Positions 1 to 12,130 of a DNA stretch of 64,000 bases are shown here, piece after piece. The DNA comes from Clitopilus passeckerianus (Eukaryota; Basidiomycota; Agaricomycetes; Agaricales; Entolomataceae), in assembly GCA_944990035.1 (NCBI GenBank), contig CALYLX010000057.1:248001-312000 (forward strand), read 5' to 3'. Positions within the stretch are counted from its first letter, which is position 1. Every line of letters starts with the position of its first letter. The notes beneath the pieces are model-generated. The model was not told where the DNA came from. It ran no database searches and saw nothing but the letters and a program-made list of their open reading frames with translations. Position numbers and translations under genes: made by a program.

Positions 1-363
1 AAGCATCCGGCATCATCATTCAGCCTCTCTCAGCATTGTAGGTGTGTCCCTCCACTCTCCACTTCTATCACATGCAGGCCACCTCAACTACACTATTTAG
101 CATATACTGACTTGACATCTTGAGATAACAAGGCTTGGGAAGAAACTCGGGGAAGCAAGCGATAGTTGGTGTGATATATGTGGACATGTATCATTTGCAA
201 TACAAGGTTGGAGAGGGAGACTATAGGATATATATGGTCAACAAAAGAAGGGAAATTGGCCATGGTATGAACAGGGAACCTTTCAAAAGTGATAATAAAC
301 TGTGGAACCTGTATCTATGATGGAATCACGTGAATATGTACAACAGAAAAAATGTCTCATGAA

Positions 364-3300
364 TTACTGGGAGAACACTTTGGATATATCAAGGAGAAGG
401 ACATGACCATCACCACAACCAATTGCAACTGAAGAACCCTCCTTGTTGACTGCAAGGTTTTCAACACGTAAATGGGGCGGGAACCAGCAGAATGGAATGG
501 TATTCCAGATTCCATCAGAGGTCAATGTACCTAGCACAAGGCCAGAAAGGGGTGGTTCCTCTCGCTCTACAAGCATCAAGAGGATTGCCTGGGGTGTTAA
601 GGCAGAGCCTAACAACTTAGGTAATACTGTTTACGCTCGATGTCTTTGATAAACAAAGACAGAGATTTGTCAGCAGCTGCGGCTGTACTGACGACCTGGT
701 GAGATTGACGAAGCAAGGGACTTAAAGGCAAAGTAGAGAACTAAGCAGTTAGGTAGATTGCCTAGGTCAAGCTGAGGAGCCTCGACCAAATGGTACAGGT
801 TTATATACCTATCTAGTAGTTCTAAATATAGCACATGCGCAGCATGCTGAGTAAGTAATGAGTCATGCGCAGCATGATGAGTAAGTACATGAGTCAGTAT
901 GACTCAATGCGAGTCAGAAAGAGTCAGATAAGGTATAAGTCTCTCACGATCGTGAGAGATGCGGAGTAAGCATGGAAAAAGATGAAAAATGCGCAGTGAT
1001 GCGCAGCATATGTGAGTAATCGTGCATAGGTAAGCGGGCCGGGGTATGTAAGGAGAAACATGTAAGCAAAATCATAACATGGGGTGCAGTTGATGCTGGT
1101 AAGGAGATGTCAGAACTAGAGTAGTTCATCTGCTATGGCCAACACACCTGATGTCAAGAGGCTAGTCAAAAATGTAAATAACTTGACAGAGGAATAATGG
1201 CCATTCAAGTTGAAAGTGGCTAGATGAGCAGCTGTCTTGCCATCCCACAGCCTGACTGTGCTGTCATAGGATCCTGATGCAAGTCTTGAGCCATCAGTTG
1301 AGAATGCAACTGATGTGACAGGGGAAGAATGGCCATTGAGGGTGGCCATATGAGCACCTGTCTTGCCATCCCACAGCCTGACTGTCCTGTCGTCGGATCC
1401 TGATGCAAGTCTTGAGCCATCAGTTGAGAATGCAACTGATGTGACAGGGGAAGAATGGCCATTGAGGGTGGCCATATGAGCAGCTGTCTTGCCATCCCAC
1501 AGCCTGACTGTGCTGTCATAGGATCCTGATGCAAGTCTTGAGCCATCAGTTGAGAATGCAACTGATGTGACATAGGAAGAATGGCCATTGAGGGTGGCCA
1601 TATGAGCAGCTGTCTTGCCATCCCACAGCCTGACTGTGCTGTCCCAGGATCCTGATGCAAGTCTTGAGCCATCAGTTGAGAATGCAACTGATGTGACATG
1701 GGAAGAATGGCCATTGAGGGTGGCCATATGAGCAGCTGTCTTGCCATCCCACAGCCTGACTGTCCTGTCATAGGATCCTGATGCAAGTCTTGAGCCATCA
1801 GTTGAGAATGCAACTGATGTGACATGGGAAGAATGGCCATTGAGGGTGGCCATATGAGCACCTGTCTTGCCATCCCACAGCCTGACTGTCCTGTCGTCAG
1901 ATCCTGATGCAAGTCTTGAGCCATCAGTTGAGAATGCAACTGATGTGACATGGGAAGAACGGCCATTGAGGGTGGCCATATGAGCAGCTGTCTTGCCATC
2001 CCACAGCCTGACTGTCCTGTCCCAGGATCCTGATGCAAGTCTTGAGCCATCAGTTGAGAATGCAACTGATGTGACATAGGAAGAATGGCCATTGAGGGTG
2101 GCCATATGAGCAGCTGTCTTGCTATCCCACAGCCTGACTGTCCTGTCGTCGGATCCTGATGCAAGTCTTGAGCCATCAGTTGAGAATGCAACTGATGTGA
2201 CATAGGAAGAATGGCCATTGAGGGTGGCCATATGAGCAGCTGTCTTGCCATCCCACAGCCTGACTGTGCTGTCATAGGATCCTGATGCAAGTCTTGAGCC
2301 ATCAGTTGAGAATGCAACTGATGTGACATGGGAAGAATGGCCATTGAGGGTGGCCATATGAGCACCTGTCTTGCCATCCCACAGCCTGACTGTCCTGTCG
2401 TCGGATCCTGATGCAAGTCTTGAGCCATCAGTTGAGAATGCAACTGATGTGACATAGGAAGAATGGCCATTGAGGGTGGCCATATGAGCAGCTGTCTTGC
2501 CATCCCACAGCCTGACTGTGCTGTCCCAGGATCCTGATGCAAGTCTTGAGCCATCAGTTGAGAATGCAACTGATGTGACCCAATGTGAATGGCCATTGAG
2601 GGTGGCCATATGAGCACCTGTCTTGCCATCCCACAGCCTGACTGTGCAGTCCTCAGATCCTGATGCAAGTCTTGAGCCATCAGTTGAGAATGCAACTGAT
2701 GTGACAGAGGAAGAATGGCCCGCTAGAGTTGCAAGTGTAGGTGACCACTCATTCTCAACCCCGACCATAACTTGCACCATGCCATTCCTCAGGCTAGCAC
2801 TGCAGGATTTATACAATGCTGACCCTCGGGGTAGAAATGGAAGGCATGACCAGTATACATGCATTGGCGATACCTTTAGTGCACCATGACTCTGCTGCAC
2901 TAGTCGTTGTGTATCAGAGAGCATTGTTTGAATCTTAGTTTGCTCTGCCCAGGCTGCAGCATGCATATTCTATCATCTCAAAAGTCAGCAACTTTACAAA
3001 AAGGTTGGGGCTTGTATAGCTACATGCACAGCTTTACTCACAATAGTAGTAATTGCCTTTTCAAGGGTCCAATATGTATTCTCTGTTTGACCAACAATAC
3101 ACATTGTCTCAAGCCAAGCAAAGATGTCATGGAGTGCCCAGTCCCGGAGGCAATGCTGAACTTCATCATCAACCTGTTCCGCTGCCTGCAGGTGGGATGC
3201 CCAGTGCATTCCAGCATAAGCAAGTTCATCTGGAATAAACTTGCGCACAGCATTTCCCTCCAACTCAGACATATCCTTGTGCCAGTCTTGTGGAGACAGC

Positions 3301-5609
3301 TTGGCCATGTTCCCACTCAAGTGGTAGCGCATGACTCGAAAGCATGCTTTGGCAAATTGGAGATGATGTGCTTTCTCATCAATCAGATATCGCATAGGGG
3401 GGAAGCTCGAGGTATCTGCTGGGAAAGTCTTCAGGGCTTTCTCAATGCGATGCTTGTCGGTTATGAAATCAGGGAATGATTTGTGGTGCACCCGGAATAC
3501 CAGATTTGGTCCACTTGGTGCAACAAGAGAATGGAGGTGGAGCAGCGTGGCTGAAATGTCATCGGCTTTCATCTCGAGTAATTGGGATAGTGCTTGACAA
3601 GGAAGAGGGTTCTGAAGGACAACCACTGCGCCAACAATGGACTGATAACGATCCATCCAATCATCATTGTCTTCGAGATCATCAGGCGCAGCGGAACGGA
3701 GGATTTGAATATAGAACCTGTCCATAGCATCGGTGCGACTCGAGCCACGGAAGTCTGTGGGCGAGACACCCTGAAGTAGGCGCGAGAGCTGTTTTTCGGG
3801 ATCCGATCTTTTGGTGTCAAGGATGAATTTCGTGGTTGTAGATGCAATGATGAAGAGGGTTCCACAAATGCCGCATAGCGTCTCCATTCTTTCTGCACTC
3901 GGTTGCCACGGCGGCCGGCGGTGGGGGAATCGTTTCTGCACTTGCTCGACTGATAAGAGGGAATGGAGATATAGCCGGATATCGGAGTGTACGATTGAGT
4001 CTTCGATGTCGTGCAAATGGAATAGCTCATGGTGTTTGTCGTGGTCGAGAACATCCCGAATATGCAACTCGGGACGGGAAGTGATGAAGAATTTGAGCCG
4101 GGGAAGGTTGTTGATGTATTGAGCGATGAGGCTTAAGAGGGCTTGGGCCTCCTGTTCGTCGCATTCATCAAGGGCATCGATGACAATCAGAATGGAGGGT
4201 TGGTTCTGAGATAGTAGTTTGTGAAGTGGGTCGAAAATCAGAGTCAGGAATTGTGGCTGGAGGTTCTTCGTTGCAGCATCCGGGTTTTGCTTCAATGCCT
4301 CAGCTATCTGGCGGGCGAATGATTCGTCGTAGCGAGCAAGTTGGTATGCCACTGTGGGGAAGAAATATCTTGCTGTCTTCTTCAGCTCCTCATCTCTTGT
4401 AAAGATGAAGCTTGCACCGAGCATCCCAGAGTCGGCTGCTTGCTTAGCGACGGTCTGGGCTACTGTTGACTTTCCGACACCAGCCACGCCATCCAAGACG
4501 TATATCGGTGCTTGACTGCCTTGACCGGCTATCCAATTGTGTATGTCGCTTAGAAGCTGCTTGCGGGTACCCTCGAAACACAGGGATCGTTGGTTGGCCG
4601 TCGATGCGTAGGAGTCATATGCCGCATCAATTGGCTTAAGTAGTGCATGTAGTTGATCCTATTCTGCGTCAGCGAGCGTACTAGATTTCCTTCAGTATCA
4701 ACTACTTACAACGATCGGCGAGGTCACTGTGACCTGAAAATTATTATCCCTCCCTGCAATGATTTTGTTGCCAATGAAGGTCTGAATGCCGGTGCCTCGA
4801 GCAGCTGTTTCGCCAGAGATGGCTTGGTCAACGGCGCGAGTAGCAATCTCGATTCTGGGACGAGCAACTTGTTGAGTAGAGGACGGGGTAGGCTCATTCG
4901 GGATGAGAACGGGTTCGGGTGAAAATTGAGGGGATAAAGAGTTGTGAGTGGGTGATGAATGTTCATCTTCGGAGGTCTGTTGTGCGGTAGTGTGAGGCGA
5001 GACGTCGTAGCTCGGACTTGCTGCATCCGCGCTGACCAATGGTTGGGTAGACGTTGGCGTAAGGGGAGAAGCCGTTAGGCTCCATGGGGTCCCAGAAGCT
5101 TCGACGGTGTGTGTAGGACGGGTTGCTGTTTCCTTGAGATACAAAGGCGATGTAGATCTGGCGACCGGATGCGTGATATGATCGATTCTGGAAGTGGTTG
5201 CTTGTGCTCCAGACACCTTGCTAAGCTCGTATGAGACGGGAAGGGATTCTGGTACTGGTAGAGTAGAAGGTGACGAGGGGTTGATTGATGGCTGGCTATT
5301 TCCCGACGACTGGAAGAAGGAAGAAGATCAATTGAGTTGACATGCTCGCTTTCAAAGATGGGAGTTTATCCTTACGGGACGTTGGATATCAGAGGATACA
5401 GATATTTCAGGAGTTTCAGAGCGAGCATACACCGGACCGAGTTCTTGAGTAGGCAAGTTAGAGATCGGAGGTTCAGGCAGGAGGCAAGGCAATGAGCGGT
5501 TAGCCAGGATTGCGGTCGCATTTGGGGATGGGGTGCTGCGACGGGCAAATAATCTGCCGACTGATGCGTCTCGAATTTTCTTCTTAGCACGATCAAGTAG
5601 ATTCGGCAT
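364..5609 (-). CDS. NACHT-WD40 NOD-like receptor (NLR)
   Basis: Fungal STAND/NLR protein, a family implicated in non-self recognition and heterokaryon incompatibility. Exons by splice signals: 5376-5609, 4710-5309, 3042-4658, 1148-2969 and 364-626, about 1511 aa. Residues 1-330 are a Ser/Pro-rich N-terminus ending in a segment like KIIAGRDNNF that precedes NACHT domains. The P-loop GVAGVGKST is near 335-343 and Walker B ILIVIDALDE near 434-443. Twelve WD40 repeats of 42 aa lie near 896-1399, then a non-repeat C-terminal domain with WFPPHLR and VAIGCGDGHVLLLDIS. All joins keep frame. The first three introns have GT-AG ends (GTAAGG, GTAAGT, GTGAGT donors). The last intron (627-1147, GTGTGT donor) is unusually long and LTR-like. 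If it is retained, the protein ends at 1116 after a degenerate 13th repeat. Confident for NACHT and WD40; moderately confident for the last exon. Confidence 0.85.
628..1144 (-). mobile_element. Solo LTR-like insertion (Copia-type candidate) inside the NLR
   Basis: A 517-bp block on the minus strand starts TGTTGG and ends AAACA, the TG...CA form of an LTR. It carries many short repeats around GCGCAGCAT, GAGTCA and TGAGTAAGTA. A TATATAAA promoter-like box lies near 799-806 on the minus strand, followed by a pyrimidine-rich segment. It lies between the WD40 array and the C-terminal NLR exon. No clear 5-bp target duplication is visible (flanks AGGTG and GTATT), so the boundaries are a candidate only. 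The internal features recall Agaricomycete Copia LTRs; that family assignment is inference. Confidence 0.5.
940..959. repeat. Perfect 20-bp palindrome within the LTR-like block
   Basis: A perfect self-complementary 20-mer (TCTCTCACGA followed by its reverse complement) lies in the middle of the GAGTCA/GCGCAGCAT-rich segment. It may be a regulatory or recombination motif of the LTR; function is unknown. Confidence 0.7.
1224..2735 (-). repeat. 12 tandem 126-bp WD40-coding repeats
   Basis: Twelve in-register 126-bp units, nearly identical at the DNA level, each encoding one 42-aa WD40 repeat with core VTSVAFSTDGSRLASGS and TVRLWDGKT. Differences concentrate at a few codons: the residues before VTSV (SS, HW, SY, SH or SP), the residue before the D of the D-x-T motif (E, W, D or Y), the residue after it (C, S or R), and TGA versus TAA at the repeat end. 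Such homogenised repeats with a few hypervariable positions are known from fungal NLRs of the HET-D/HET-E/HET-R and NWD groups. Repeat number is likely unstable. Confidence 0.93.
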
Positions 5610-5900
5610 GATGAAAGATAACCAAAGTTAAAGATGAGCAATGTTGCAATGTTCTTCAGATCGTTAGAGGTGAACGAGATTGTTGGAACGAAGTCGGTCC
5701 TGCTTACCTAATCGATGGAACATGGTCAATTAGCGGTCTATTTGCCTTCATTGTCATGTCAGGTTCATTTGAAGACAGACTGGTACGGTAAACACCCGCA
5801 CAAGTCGTCGTCGTCTTCTTGACACAGATCCCACAATACGCTTTCGTCTAACTCATCATTTCTATTCTGAACTACGTTGTTTTCTTCCTCTTTTTGCTAT

Positions 5901-6247
5901 CTATGATCTAATGTCGGCCCTCTCCTTCGGTACCTCCTCTTCATCATCCATTCTGAGTAACCGCTGCACCAGTATTCCCTCAGCCATTTCAAACAGAGGC
6001 GCAAGAAGGAAATGGTTCGCCGTTACGAAGAAAACCGAGGCCATGGCGCCAAACAGGGGACGCCGCACATATTGAATCCTCAGAGTCGAGGTGCTCCTGG
6101 TTTCGGCATCGCCTCGTGATTGAGGTGTACATGTAGTAGGTAAATGAGGGGAGTAGGCACATGGGAGAAGCGGGGTGAGGCAATAGCGTAGAATCACGCA
6201 TCGTTGGTTTCCTGCAGATGGATTTCAGGAGAAGAGGTGGTGTTCAT
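5901..6247 (-). CDS. Small single-pass membrane protein, 75 aa
   Basis: Two exons, 6198-6247 and 5901-6078, joined in frame over a 119-nt GT-AG intron (GTGATT donor, CTGAG acceptor). The 75-aa product starts MNTTSSPEIHL, has a hydrophobic stretch GAMASVFFVTANHFLLAPLF in its middle, then an amphipathic segment and a charged tail MDDEEEVPKERAD. This fits a small tail- or signal-anchored membrane protein. I do not recognise the family. It is divergent from no clear partner, and the NLR start lies about 290 bp downstream of its stop. The model rests on the in-frame join and the protein-like composition of exon 2; the start is the first ATG before the donor. Confidence 0.5.
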
Positions 6248-7890
6248 GACGTGAATGTTGGCGGGGAAGGTCGAGCTGAATCGCCAAGGAAATTCAGGAG
6301 GGCAGGTCTGGCGGGTTGGTCTTGAGTGCTATTGCTTCTATAGGCTCTCGAGACGAACAGCTTCTCCTTCGCGCAGTCCTCCCCATCCCGAACCGAGGCT
6401 TCTCTGGAGCCTTTATCCCCAGTTGGTGGAATAGAGCCCCGACTTCCATCTTCACCGACCCGCCCCTTTTCGTGGTTCACCACACGTTCGCAACAAAAAT
6501 AACCGCCAGCTGCAACTCGTTTCGCATGCGCAGAGGGCTGTTGGTGGAGGTATGGCCATCCAATCACTGATGCCACAATGACTCCCGCAACGAGAGGGTG
6601 ACGAGAACAACACGAGTAGGTCTGAGCCACAGCAAGGTTGCAACAGACGAAACACAAATCTGTGTAAGGCCTTGCTGGGTGGTGTTTGGGGGAACGTGAA
6701 TCTGGAATTCGTTGAAAGGGGGCGACCGTCGCGACAGTGGCGGAGGGAATGTTCTGATACGACCTGTCATGATGAGCCAGGAAGCCGACGGTGGTCCCGT
6801 CCATTTGCGACTCTGGTGGCACGCAGCCCTGAAGGGGCTACATTGGCGGTTTGCATCCGCCTAATCGTGTCGATGGACGCCAATTAGAATGTAGCTCCGT
6901 GGTATCTGGTGGCATAGATACCAGAAGCAAGCGTTGACGTGAATTCGATGGTTGACGAGGGCTGGCTGATGGGAGGAGAGCATCATCGTGTAAACTGGCT
7001 TTGGACAACTTTTCTGTCTGTATGGCTGTGGTAGGAGCCTGCGAAATGAGAGTGAAGCCAGCCGGCGGCGGGAAGAGTCTAAAACTACGGATCCCAACAC
7101 TGGACCACCTTGGTATGCGAACCGCATGTGCCTTGCCCTATTGCTTCGGAAGCTTAAAGTGGGATTGAGCTCGCATGAGCTGGACCGTCAAGTGGCCACA
7201 GCCTTGTATCATCAAACGGATGAATCTTCAAGCGCAGGTATGCTAGAGAAACCACTTGTGGGAGTGGGCCAATGCTGCGGCATGGCTGGTTACGAGTCCG
7301 GAGTCTTTTCAGAGAAGAAAGGAACTGCGTAGCGAATACCTACTCGGTTATACCGAATGAATTTCAATCTCTGTAACTGTAACTTCCAAGTGAACGAGTA
7401 TTGGTGCTTAAATAGCAAACAAATGCTACTAGTAGTAGAAATATCAACCGGGCCTACAGTGCGTCTAACGTAATGTCAAAGGTAAGTACTCATCCAGTCC
7501 CACAATCCAAGCTCGCGTATGCTAACGCATGATTAAAATTGCTGGGCTAAAGCTTAAGGGAAGATGGGAGAGGAGAGAGAATAACGGGAACTTGAAGCCA
7601 TGCCATTCAGCACCAACCGTCGTCCTTTAAGCTGACCGAAAGACCGTGACGCACCGAGATCAGCGGCAACCTTTGCCGAACGATAGGCGACGGGTGCACC
7701 ATGTGTTTGTATACCATTTGTAGGCATATGACATCATTTTGACGACGGCAGGATATCGGCTTTGAACAGGATGACAACCGAACGAATGAAGGAGCGGAAA
7801 CGTAAGTGATGAACTGATGCAGACGACCGCGTAGTAACCTCAAGGAAAAAGAACTCGCTGTCGTAACCTCCAGACTCGTAATCACCATCA
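6248..7890. other. No supported gene
   Basis: Open frames here (for example 6244-6822 minus) have biased, non-conserved composition and no recognisable motif or consistent splice structure. I see nothing I can annotate. Confidence 0.4.
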
Positions 7891-7904
7891 GTCAAAAGCG
7901 TATG

Positions 7905-10900
7905 GAAATGGGATGGTCACTACCCACCCCCTCGGAGAAGCTTTGAATGCAAGATCTATGGAGATCCTCCAAGCTTGACGAAACATAGTGCCTAGCACTA
8001 GACGGAGGTCTATGCTTGGATGATATTGCTGAGACATGAATGACTGGGTGTATGTTTCTAGTTCGGGCTAACGACGGGGAATCCGTGTCTTCCGAACGAG
8101 TCCAGGTCGGTCGCGTCGCTGGAGGTTCTCCAGCTAAGGTCGTTTCTCCATGTTGATGGGCATAGAGGCCACCGTGAACCTGACGCCGAGAGGCCTGAAC
8201 CAAGTTGTTGAAGGCGGCGACGATCTTTATCTCCAAGCTTGATCTTCCCTGCAAGTTCCTGGGTTGATATCATGCATCTGACAACTAGATACGTTTCGCT
8301 AAAAGTACGAGTGAGTTATGGGAATCAGGGTTCCAGGCGGCAGGCGTACCTTCATGAGATTACGACAAACATGTTCATCCTAGGGTTGCTGAACACCTTT
8401 GCGCAGTGCATCTTGCAAGAAGGGTAATATGCGTCTGGGCCACCGAGATCTTGACGCCTCAGTATGAAAAGTATGGCCGGGTCGGATACTTCAAAGCCGC
8501 CAAACACAGGCCGTATATCAGCGAGTGAGTGTTTTTATACGTGGCGAAGTTCGCGTGAGTAGGTGGGGCGTCGTGAAGCTGCGGAAGACAGTTCTCATCA
8601 GTTTTGACACTGTAAACGAACTAGATGGAACCTACTCGACCTCAATGACCCATATCACGTCCTGCATCCCGCTAACCCTCAACGAGCGTAGAATACACTC
8701 CTCCACACAATTGCCCGCTGAAATAGGGCCAGGTGGCCAGGCAAAGAACATCTTGGGAACCTTCGTATTCAAGAACTTCCCGGCTCCATGTTAAGCCTCA
8801 AGAGGAATACAATTTCGATATGAAGCATGGAGATGAGTGCTTGAGTTGCAAGGAGGTTCGCTTCGGCCTGTTAAATTTTGGATGGTCAACTCTACTGAAT
8901 ATTGATTTGACAGTGTAGAAAACTGTATACCTGATGACATGGCGCAGTGTCAACCTGCAAAGCATCTTCTTGCGGGGCCAGACTATCGGGGCTTTCCTCT
9001 TTTCCAGGCCCACTCTGGGGCTGGCCCATGATACGGCTGTAGCATCTTGTCACGATAGAATAGCGGAAAACCTTCTGTCTGTCGGGGCCGATTGGCTTCG
9101 ATGAGATAGGTCTTGTGGGTAGTGTTTTGGTCACAAGGCGGAAGCCAGACAAGTGGAGTGGCCTTGGAAAGTGGTTATGAGAAGGGAAGAGGGATGGGAT
9201 GTGACGGTACTCCTGTCCGTTCGTGGCTCCAGTTGCGCCAAATAACTTTGAAAGGTCAACGTTGGCATATCTATCCACTTTGCCTCCTTCTTCTTGCTAG
9301 CCTTGTCTGGCTCGCGCCCGCCTGTGTTTATGGCGGTGGAGATACGTAGAGGTGAGCATGCTTGGCTTCTAAATGCTTGGCTCTAATGTTTGACGAGGCT
9401 TGTTGGCGAAGAGGGCAGCATCATCGAGGCAAGCTAGCAGCACCCCGTGCCGCCAAATAAGAGTCGCAAACTGAAATTGCAGGTCTCATATTGGACCTGG
9501 TTGGATATGTGGAACGGAGTCTTGAGCTCCATCGCTCCTGAGCCTTGAGGCGAAATTGGACTCGTATAACCTAAAGCAGTAAAGTAGTGCCGGCTTTCAA
9601 TCCTCCATCGGGGCATTTAGGCAAAGGGAGTCTAGAGAACCCTCATCAGCCAAACTTATACACAAACGAGATGATCGTTACCCACCCCTTAGAGTAGCAA
9701 TGAAAGCAGGATCCATAGAGGTCTTCCAGGGAATTGAACAAAACTTTGCCGACGCATGCCCAGTTGAGTGGGTATTCGTAAGTGGAGGTGAGGACGAGAA
9801 GACGTGTCTTCCAAACAAGTTCAGTTCCATCGTATGACCAGACATTCTCCGGCCAAGGTCGTTTCCGTATGATGGGCATCCAGGCCACACCGATAGACTT
9901 GAAGCAGGTTGATGACCGGTATGCGACAACGATCTCCGTCTCCAAGTTTGATCTTCCTTGCGAGTTCCAGGGCTGATATCATGCATCTGACGACTGCATG
10001 TTTTCCGCTAAAAGCACGAGTGAGTTATTGAAATTAGGCTTCCAGGCAACGAGCATACCTTCGTGGCATTTTAACAAGCACATTCAACCTGGGTTGCTGA
10101 CCACCCTTGCACAGTGCACGTTGCGAGTAGGGTAATATGGATGTGGGCCAACAAAACCCTGACGCCCCGGTATGAAGGATATTACCAGGTCGGGTACTTC
10201 CACTTGAAAGCCAGCCAGGCATAGCAACAAGCATGTCTTGTTGTAGGTGGCGAAGTTCGAATGAGCATGTTGGCAGCCGCAAGGCTGCGGAGGAAGGCTG
10301 TCATCAGTATTGACACTGCACACGAAGTAGATAGAACTTACTCGACCTTCACGACCCACAACATGTTTATGTTTCACTATCCTCAGGGGACTTAGAATGC
10401 ACTCCTCCATAGCATTGCCAACTGCAATCGGGAATATTGAGGCCAGATTGCCAGACGAGGAGTATCTTGGGAAGCTCCGTATTCGAGAACTTGTCGACCG
10501 AGTCCACTCCACCCAAGCATGGGAGGAATACGGCTCTAATATGGAGCATGGAGATGAATCCTTGAGTAGGTGAACTGCACGGAGCTTCATGCCGGCCCTG
10601 TTTAAATAGTTCGTTAGTCAGGATCTTGAAAACATGTCGGCGAGAAGAATACATACCTTGTGACACGGCGCAATGCCAGCCTATAAACCTCGTCGTCCGG
10701 GTTCAGGTCGTCAGCGCCATCTTCTTTTCCAGAGTAACATCGGAACCAACTTGAGGATTCAGAGGAGCGCCCTCAACTTCTTGTCGTGGTTGTTCAAACG
10801 TTTGGAAATTTCTGGCTGTAAGGGATAATGGTCCTTCATGAACTATCTGTTCGGATTTCTTGAGCTGACTACATACCTAAAGATTTGTTGAGGCACTTGT

Positions 10901-12130
10901 TGCAGGAGGCAGCGGCTGTCAGCCATGGGAGCAGATCTCTGGGCTCAAGGCTGTTGTGGATGTGAGGTAGCGTCCGCCGGCGTCGTCATCAGCTCCAGAC
11001 GTCGTTCCAAGTAAAGAGCGTCAAAGGGTGGCAACGAAACAGCAGATTCCTGGAGGTAAGAAAATAGTCAGCAATTGACGCTCCGGGCCTGTATGCGGAA
11101 GAAGTAGATGGAGCCCACTCGATCTCAATCCCAGGCCACGTTTTGTGTGTTGAGCACCCTCAGCGAGCGTGGGATGTATTCCTCATCATTACCGGCTGCA
11201 ATTGGAAATATTGAGGCCAGGTTGCCGGGAAAAGGGCATCTTGGCGCACTCGAGAACTTCTCGACTCCACTGCAAGCCTTGAGAGGAATGCGGCCTCAAT
11301 ATGAAACATGGAGATGAGTGCTTGAACTGCACGAAGCTTTATTCCAACACTATCGATATTCCGTTAGTCGGATCTCTCAACAACATGTTATGGCAAGAAG
11401 GATAGATGCCTTGTAACAAGGCGCAACGTCAACCTATAAGCCTCTCCCTCCCGGTCTAGGTCATTGTCGCCTTCTTCTTTCCCAGAACGAGTTCGAAGCG
11501 AACTCGAGGAGCGCCCTCAGGTTACTGTTGCAGGTTCAGCCGATTGGGACATTCAGCCTGTAAGAAATAATTGGCTTTCATGAGATATCTTTTCGTATTT
11601 CCTTAAGATGAATGCATACCTGATGATTCGTCGAGACATTCGTTGCACCAGGCAGTGGCAGTCAGCCATCCGGAAGTAGATCTCCGGGCTCAAGGCTGTT
11701 GTGGGTGTGGGATAGCGTCCGCTGGGGTCGTCATGAGCTCCAGAAGCCAGTCCTTTGCGTTCCAAATAGAGAGCGCCAAGGTTGGCAGGGTGTTGACAGA
11801 CTCCTAAAGGTACAAATAGTCAGCAGTTGACGCTTAGGGGTTGTGGTGCCATGTATGTAAATGTAATGTACTCTGTACGTGTTTGAGGCTCTGTAAGTAA
11901 CGATACGGCTCTTGACTTACGGTATGTATGTGAAGCGGGAAATAGACCGTAGTATGGGTGAAGTAACGAGAAGAGTAGAATATGTAGGTACCGGAAGTCA
12001 ACATCAACATGGATATGTACGGTTTGCATATGTGCAATATGAATAAAGAGTCCGAGGATGTATGATAGGTATGATATGCTGGAAATTCGATTCCAGCAGA
12101 GAAATGACCATGGTGTGGGACCATCAAACC
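7905..12130 (-). pseudogene. Decayed tandem copies of an unrecognised multi-exon gene
   Basis: Segments repeat in the same order at the DNA level. 7905-8280 resembles 9650-9985, and 8281-8950 resembles 10060-10690. 10330-11080 resembles 11100-11850, giving at least three partial head-to-tail units. On the minus strand the shared pieces can read as short exons (MIS-x-LEL-x-KIKLGD at the start of one, SSLEDLHRSC versus NSLEDLYGSC in another, KHSSPCFI in a third). No copy gives a continuous spliced frame because stops and frame changes differ between copies. Related pieces recur at 22.5-23.7 kb. I do not recognise the family. The repetition is seen directly; the minus-strand coding sense is inferred. 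Confidence 0.55.

Noticed and set aside
1220..2695. 491-codon open frame overlapping the WD40 array in another frame
   Set aside because: It is open only because the 126-bp unit is a multiple of three and lacks stops in that frame; the repetitive QLHSQLMAQDLHQD pattern is a shadow of the WD40 coding sequence.
6244..6822. 192-codon minus-strand frame
   Set aside because: Composition is non-protein-like, no motif or paralog, and it overlaps the start of the better supported 75-aa gene only by chance.
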